The notes under the pieces were generated by a model, which ran no database searches, was not told the DNA's origin, and saw only the letters and a program-made list of their open reading frames with translations. A stretch of 64,000 nt of DNA, taken from positions 3,162,001 through 3,226,000 of the forward strand of contig NZ_OZ244657.1 in assembly GCF_965218685.1 (NCBI RefSeq), in the 5' to 3' direction. Source of the DNA: Thalassobius sp965218685 (GTDB lineage: Bacteria; Pseudomonadota; Alphaproteobacteria; Rhodobacterales; Rhodobacteraceae). Below are positions 59,513-64,000 of this stretch, one piece after another. Positions within the stretch are counted from its first letter, which is position 1. Each line of letters starts with the position of its first letter. Both the position numbers and the translations under genes were made by a program.

Positions 59513-61849
59513 ATGAACACCGACGTCGTTCGGCCCACCAGCTTATTCACTCGATTGTCCCTGGTGCTTGGGCTTGTCCTGGTCATCATCGGTCTGCTCA
59601 ACACGCTGCCCTCGTTTCCGGGGCTGGATGACTGGGTTTCCGACACTTTCGGCAAGGATGTTAAAATCCGCCGATTCAGCTTTGAATACCTCGCGCCCCT
59701 GTGTTTCCTGGTCATGATGTGCACCGTGGCGCTGGACCAATCCATGGCGCGACTGTTCCGCAACAAGGGCCCTTTGAAATACGCCTTTGGCCTTGGCATG
59801 GACTTCGCACTGGTGATCATGGCGGTCGTCGTATCGGCCTCGTACCTGATCGAAATCGACAGCGTTTGCCTGATCGACCAATTCACCGGCGAGCGCGCCG
59901 AGCTGATCGCCCGCGCCCTGCAAGAAGAGATCGAGTTCAACGAGTCCATGGGCCTGCCGCCGCCAACCACGGTGGACGATCCTTCGTGCATCAACACGCT
60001 GGGACTGGGCATCTTCCCGATCATGGCATTGGCGATCATCGTGTTCCTTGGCTACAACGTGCGCGTCTGGGGCTTGCCGCTGGTGGCCGTGGCCATCGCG
60101 ATTGCCACCTACACCATGCTGACCGTGTTCATCTGGTACTTCTTCGGCGCCGACGACATGAACAAATACCTGGTCACCAAACTGGGCGGCGAGCCGCGCA
60201 TGTTGCTGGATGGCCGTCCCAATATGCAGGACATCCTTGTCAACAACGCCCAGGGCATCCTGGGCCGGTTCATGGCGATCCTGATGAACACTGTCTTCCC
60301 CTATATCGTGCTGGGTGCGCTGTTCGGCGTGTCCGCTGGCGGGCAGTCGCTGATCAAGGTGGCCTTCCTTTGGACTCGCCGTTTGCGCGGTGGTCCGGCC
60401 CATGCTGCGATCGTCAGCTCGGCCATGTTCGGCACCATCTCGGGCGGTCCCGTGGTGAACGTGCTGTCAACCGGCGTGCTGACCATCCCAATGATGCTGA
60501 AACGTGGGTTCCAACGCACGTTCTCGGGTGGGATCGAAGCCGCGGCCTCGTCTGGTGGGCAGATCATGCCGCCTGTGATGGGTGTGGCCGCCTTCGTTCT
60601 GTCGGCCATGACCGTTGTCCCCTACCGTGAAGTGATCATCGCCGCCTCGCTGCCTGCGCTGGCGTACTTCGGCTGCCTGTTCCTGACCGTGGTCTTCCAG
60701 GCGCGCAAACAGGGCATCGAGGCCGTGGGCGACGTCACCGACGACATGCGCCTGACCGGCGAGGACAAGCTGCATCTGGTCATGATCTTCGCACCGATCC
60801 TGCTGATCCTGGTACTGCTTCTGACCCCGAAAGAGGCCGTGGGCTGTGGCCCTCTGGCCGGGCTGTGGGGTGTGCAGCAGATCATCACTGAAAATGGCTG
60901 CCGCGCCGAAAGCCTGCCCTGGTTGCTGCAATTGTTCCAGAACTCGGCCGGTGATGCTGGTTCGGCCGGGTGGTGGGCAACCGCCCTGCTGGTTGTGCTG
61001 TTCTTCCTGGACAAGAAGATCCGTCAATCGCCGCAGAAGATCCTGGCCGCTCTGGCCGACGCGGGTCTGCTGGTCAGCCGGTTGTACCTGATGTTCCTGG
61101 CCGTGTCGGTGATCGACTTCTGCCTGAACTTCACCGGGCTTTCGAACTATATCGCAATCGACATCGTTGGCTGGCTGCGTGAAAGCGGCGGCATCATCGG
61201 CGAAAACGCCTTCTTCCTGCTGTTGGCGCTGATGGCAACCATGCTGATGGCGATCCTGCTGGGCATGGGGATGCCCACGGTGCCCGCCTATATCAACGTG
61301 GCACTGCTGATGGGGCCAATGCTTGTGGGGCTGGGGATTGCGACTTTTACCGCGCATATGTTCATCTTCTACTTCGCGGTGGCCTCGGCGATCACTCCAC
61401 CCGTGGCGATCGCGGCCTTTGCGGCGGCGTCCATCACCAAGGCTGATCCGATGCGTACGGGCGTGGCCGCGGTGCGCGCAGGCGTGGTGATCTTTGTGGT
61501 GCCCTTCATCTTTGCCTTCTACCCCGAGCTGCTGCTGATCGAGGCCGCCCAGCTGAACCCCGTGGGTGGCGGAGAGCGTTACTTGGAAGGTCTGGACGGA
61601 GGGGTGCACCCCACGCACCTGGCCTGGATCGCTGTACGCATCGCGCTGGCTCTGTATCTGCTGGCCAGCGTCCTGGCCCGGTTCGAGGCGCGCCCCATGG
61701 GCCGGATCGAGATGGGCATCCGACTGGTCCTGTGTGTGCTGGTGCTGATGAAAAGCGTGATCATCGCGGGGCCCGCCATCGTCGTCGCCCTTGGCGTTAT
61801 CGCCTGGCACTGGCGCAGTAAGAATTCGGCAGGGATGGCCACGGCCTGA
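59513..61849 (+). CDS. TRAP transporter fused permease (DctQM-type)
   Basis: A 778-residue inner-membrane protein. The N-terminal third holds the small-subunit (DctQ-like) helices, and the rest the large DctM-like domain with GALFGVSAGGQSLIKVAFLW, SSAMFGTISGGPVVNVLSTG and LLGMGMPTVPAYINVALLMG signatures. This is the fused permease typical of TAXI-TRAP systems, driven by ion gradients. It is followed by a strong terminator. Confidence 0.93.
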   Translation: MNTDVVRPTSLFTRLSLVLGLVLVIIGLLNTLPSFPGLDDWVSDTFGKDVKIRRFSFEYLAPLCFLVMMCTVALDQSMARLFRNKGPLKYAFGLGMDFALVIMAVVVSASYLIEIDSVCLIDQFTGERAELIARALQEEIEFNESMGLPPPTTVDDPSCINTLGLGIFPIMALAIIVFLGYNVRVWGLPLVAVAIAIATYTMLTVFIWYFFGADDMNKYLVTKLGGEPRMLLDGRPNMQDILVNNAQGILGRFMAILMNTVFPYIVLGALFGVSAGGQSLIKVAFLWTRRLRGGPAHAAIVSSAMFGTISGGPVVNVLSTGVLTIPMMLKRGFQRTFSGGIEAAASSGGQIMPPVMGVAAFVLSAMTVVPYREVIIAASLPALAYFGCLFLTVVFQARKQGIEAVGDVTDDMRLTGEDKLHLVMIFAPILLILVLLLTPKEAVGCGPLAGLWGVQQIITENGCRAESLPWLLQLFQNSAGDAGSAGWWATALLVVLFFLDKKIRQSPQKILAALADAGLLVSRLYLMFLAVSVIDFCLNFTGLSNYIAIDIVGWLRESGGIIGENAFFLLLALMATMLMAILLGMGMPTVPAYINVALLMGPMLVGLGIATFTAHMFIFYFAVASAITPPVAIAAFAAASITKADPMRTGVAAVRAGVVIFVVPFIFAFYPELLLIEAAQLNPVGGGERYLEGLDGGVHPTHLAWIAVRIALALYLLASVLARFEARPMGRIEMGIRLVLCVLVLMKSVIIAGPAIVVALGVIAWHWRSKNSAGMATA

Positions 61850-61870
61850 TCCCGACTCTGCTGAAAAGGA

Positions 61871-61900
61871 AAAGGCGCGAGGGACCCCTCGCGCCTTTTT
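61871..61900 (+). terminator. rho-independent terminator of the TRAP operon
   Basis: AAAGGCGCGAGGG pairs with CCCTCGCGCCTTT, followed by a T run. It ends the LysR/sulfatase/TRAP transcripts and faces the convergent DUF3237 gene. Confidence 0.92.
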
Positions 61901-61918
61901 CATTGCCCCATCGCCGGA

Positions 61919-62401
61919 TTAGCGGGGCGTGTCCACCTCCCATGCGCGGATGATCACCGCTTGCCGCCCGGGCCGCGCAGATAGCAGGGTGCCGATCAAC
62001 AAGCGCCGGTTCAGCCACCCAAAGGGCCCCTCTTCGACCCGCGCCTGGATCGCGCTCATGGCATAGCGTTCAGGCTTTCGGGTCTCGTCCACGATCACGC
62101 GGTTCCGCACGGTGATCACGGGGCCGCCCTCGATCTGCATTTCATAAAGCGCGTCCAGCTCTTTCACGCCGTCGGCGCGCAGGAACTGTCGGTCCGCTCC
62201 ACCGGGCAGTACCGCGCCGGACAACCCGTCAAATGCGGGCCCGGCATAAAACCGCCCCCCCAAGATGGGCACGATAAAGCGATGCCCACCTGCGGCCGGA
62301 CCAAGATCCTGCCGGTCGGCAACGTCTACGATCGCCGTCCACACAAGGCGCGACACCGGCGAAACAGCGGGGATGTTTTCCAAGATTTCTGAATCAGTCA
62401 T
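61919..62401 (-). CDS. DUF3237 protein
   Basis: A 160-residue beta-barrel-like protein containing RLVWTAIVDVADRQDLG, GGRFYAGPAFDGLSGAVLPG and DALYEMQIEGGPVITVRNRV, typical of DUF3237. Its biochemical role is unknown to me; the family often accompanies catabolic clusters. It is divergent from the dehydrogenase pseudogene, so they may share regulation. Confidence 0.85.
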   Translation of the reverse strand: MTDSEILENIPAVSPVSRLVWTAIVDVADRQDLGPAAGGHRFIVPILGGRFYAGPAFDGLSGAVLPGGADRQFLRADGVKELDALYEMQIEGGPVITVRNRVIVDETRKPERYAMSAIQARVEEGPFGWLNRRLLIGTLLSARPGRQAVIIRAWEVDTPR

Positions 62402-62534
62402 TCCTAAGTCCTACCTGCGGTGGCGCATCATCGGAAATGGGTTTTGCTTATCGCAAGGCTGCCTGTTTTATTTGATGCTTATATCATTCCTACCTACCGT
62501 CACGGTAATCACCATGACTCACAAGGGACGTCCC

Positions 62535-63607
62535 ATGCAAAACTACAAGATCGCCGCCATTCCCGCAGACGGCATCGGCCCCGAAGTGATTGATGCAGGC
62601 TTGCAGGTTCTGGAGGCTCTGGCCCAACGAGACGGCAATGTCTCGTTCGACGTGACCAAGTTTGACTGGGGCTCGGACTACTATAAGGCAAACGGGGTGA
62701 TGATGCCCCAGGATGGGCTGGACCGGCTCAAACCCTTTGACGCTTCTTCTTCGGAGCGGTCGGCGCCCCCGATGTTCCGGACCATGTCACCCTGTGGGGG
62801 CTACGGCTGCCGATCTGTCAGGGCTTCGATCAATACGCCAATGTGCGCCCCACCCGCATTCTGCCCGGAATTTCCGCTCCCCTGAAAGACAAGGGACCAG
62901 GTGATCTGGACTGGGTGATCGTGCGCGAAAACTCGGAAGGTGAATATGCAGGCCATGGTGGACGCGCGCATCGCGGCATGCCCGAGGAAGTGGCCACTGA
63001 AACCGCGATTTTCACGCGGGTCGGAGTAGAGCGCATCATGCGTTATGCCTTTGGTCTTGCTCAATCGCGCCCACGCAAGTTTCTGACGGTTGTCACCAAG
63101 TCCAATGCCCAGCGTCATGGCATGGTGATGTGGGATGAAATCGCTGCCGAAGTCGCCCGGGAATTTCCGGACGTGGCATGGGACAAGATGCTTGTGGACG
63201 CCATGACCGTGCGCATGACGCTGCAACCCGAAAGCTTGGATACGATCGTTGCAACCAATCTGCACGCCGACATTCTGTCGGATCTTGCAGGTGCCCTGGC
63301 CGGCAGCCTTGGGGTGGCCCCAACCGCCAACATTGACCCTCAGCGCCGGTTCCCCTCGATGTTCGAGCCCATTCATGGCTCGGCCTTTGACATCACGGGC
63401 AAAGGGATCGCAAACCCCGTGGCAACCTTTTGGACGGCGTGTCAGATGCTGGAACATCTTGGAGAACCTGTTCTGTCGGCGCGCCTGATGAAAGCCATCG
63501 AGGACGTATGCAGCGCGGGGGTAATGACCCCTGATGTGGGTGGCTCGGCGACCACTCAAGAAGTCACTGACGCTATGATCGACACCATTCGAGGCTCGAA
63601 CACCTGA
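62535..63607 (+). pseudogene. tartrate/D-malate/3-isopropylmalate-type dehydrogenase with a frameshift
   Basis: The first frame begins MQNYKIAAIPADGIGPEVID (AAGGGA precedes ATG 62535), and the second frame continues ANVRPTRILPG through the C-terminus, including DWVIVRENSEGEYAGHGG and DAMTVRMTLQPESLDTIVAT. Together they cover a TtuC/DmlA/LeuB-like decarboxylating dehydrogenase. Joining them requires one extra base near 62743, where D-A-F-F-G-A-V-G-A-P would be expected, so a one-base deletion (or an assembly error) breaks the reading frame. If real, the enzyme is inactive. Confidence 0.82.
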
Positions 63608-63728
63608 AGCGATCCGAGCGATATGATATACCTATCGCTCATGGGGGTGCTTTATTTTTCGATTATGTGTGACCGTTGTAGCGTTTTGATAAGCGGCGCA
63701 TGCCGCATCAATGGGAGGAATAACCAGA

Positions 63729-64000
63729 ATGCTTTCTTTTGCCAGAAAAATTGCGTCCGTCGCCAGCGTCGCCGCCTTGTGCGCGGCGGCCGGCAGTGCC
63801 GTTCAGGCCGCGGACGAGCTTGTGATCTCGTCGGCCACACCGCCGCAACATATCCAGACGACAACAATGACCACCTTTGCCGCCGCGCTGGAGAGCCGCT
63901 CGGGTGGGGCGCTGAAGGCCAAGGTGTTCGATTCCAGCCAGCTGTATAACGCACGTGACGTGGGTAAGGCCGTGGCGCGTGGTGATGTCGGCATGGCCAT
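63729..64000 (+). CDS. DctP-type TRAP substrate-binding protein, partial
   Basis: The 5' end of a periplasmic binding protein. It has a Sec signal of about 28 residues (MLSFARKIASVASVAALCAA), then DELVISSATPPQHIQTTTMT and the DctP core FAAALESRSGGALKAKVFD followed by SSQLYNARDVGKAVARGDVG. GGGAGG precedes the ATG. The gene runs off the right edge. Its place after a tartrate/malate-type dehydrogenase suggests a dicarboxylate ligand. Confidence 0.88.
   Translation, partial: MLSFARKIASVASVAALCAAAGSAVQAADELVISSATPPQHIQTTTMTTFAAALESRSGGALKAKVFDSSQLYNARDVGKAVARGDVGMA

Overview
The window looks like a chromosome segment of a marine Rhodobacterales (Roseobacter-group) alphaproteobacterium. Support comes from the GC-rich coding bias, the complete soxRS-VWXYZABCDEF thiosulfate-oxidation cluster, an alpha-type HemA (5-aminolevulinate synthase), a ChrR/RpoE pair of the Rhodobacter type, an NDUFA12-like complex I accessory protein, GapR (DUF2312), and TRAP and fused-permease transporters. 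No rRNA, CRISPR array or replication origin was seen; one tRNA (Thr-TGT) is present.

Layout. 1-2.9 kb is accessory DNA: the end of an IS3-family element, the tail of a gene it appears to interrupt, three tightly packed small unknown ORFs, and an AT-rich sulfotransferase-like gene beside tRNA-Thr. 3-9 kb holds housekeeping and metabolic genes (iron ABC permease, GapR, FadB/FadJ-like enzyme, DksA-like protein). 9.2-11.5 kb is a sulfur operon: MBL-fold persulfide dioxygenase-like protein, split YeeE/YedE transporter, and a separate DUF442 sulfurtransferase-like protein. 11.5-25.6 kb is a regulatory and metabolic module. Its minus side has a RamB/ScfR-type regulator, a CheY-like receiver, a small membrane protein and a transporter-fused (CrbS-like) histidine kinase. 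Its plus side has a divergent five-gene LIV-type ABC importer, acetyl-CoA synthetase and a PAS-LuxR regulator. 25.7-33.5 kb is core metabolism and proteostasis (accBC, aat, DUF2155, mlaD, NDUFA12-like, ridA, clpX, clpP, hemA).

33.6-45.7 kb is the sox cluster, with divergent soxS, soxR and a SoxT-like YeeE transporter. Perfect ATTC-N8-GAAT operators lie upstream of soxX and soxC. 45.8-52.4 kb carries an acyl-CoA dehydrogenase, the chrR-rpoE pair, and a divergent oxidoreductase/DUF1365/CFA-like methyltransferase/DUF3833 operon. Both sides of that divergent pair have a TGATCC-N18 promoter. 52.4-55.5 kb is an arsenate operon (ArsR-ArsC fusion, GAPDH, ArsJ). 55.6-61.9 kb is a LysR/sulfatase/TAXI-TRAP locus. 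The window ends with a DUF3237 gene, a frameshifted tartrate/isopropylmalate-type dehydrogenase and the start of a DctP-type binding protein.

Together the genes suggest a bacterium that supplements heterotrophy with oxidation of reduced sulfur, scavenges small carboxylates and possibly sulfate esters, and mounts singlet-oxygen and arsenate responses. All functional assignments come from reading the sequence and family knowledge; no database search was run.
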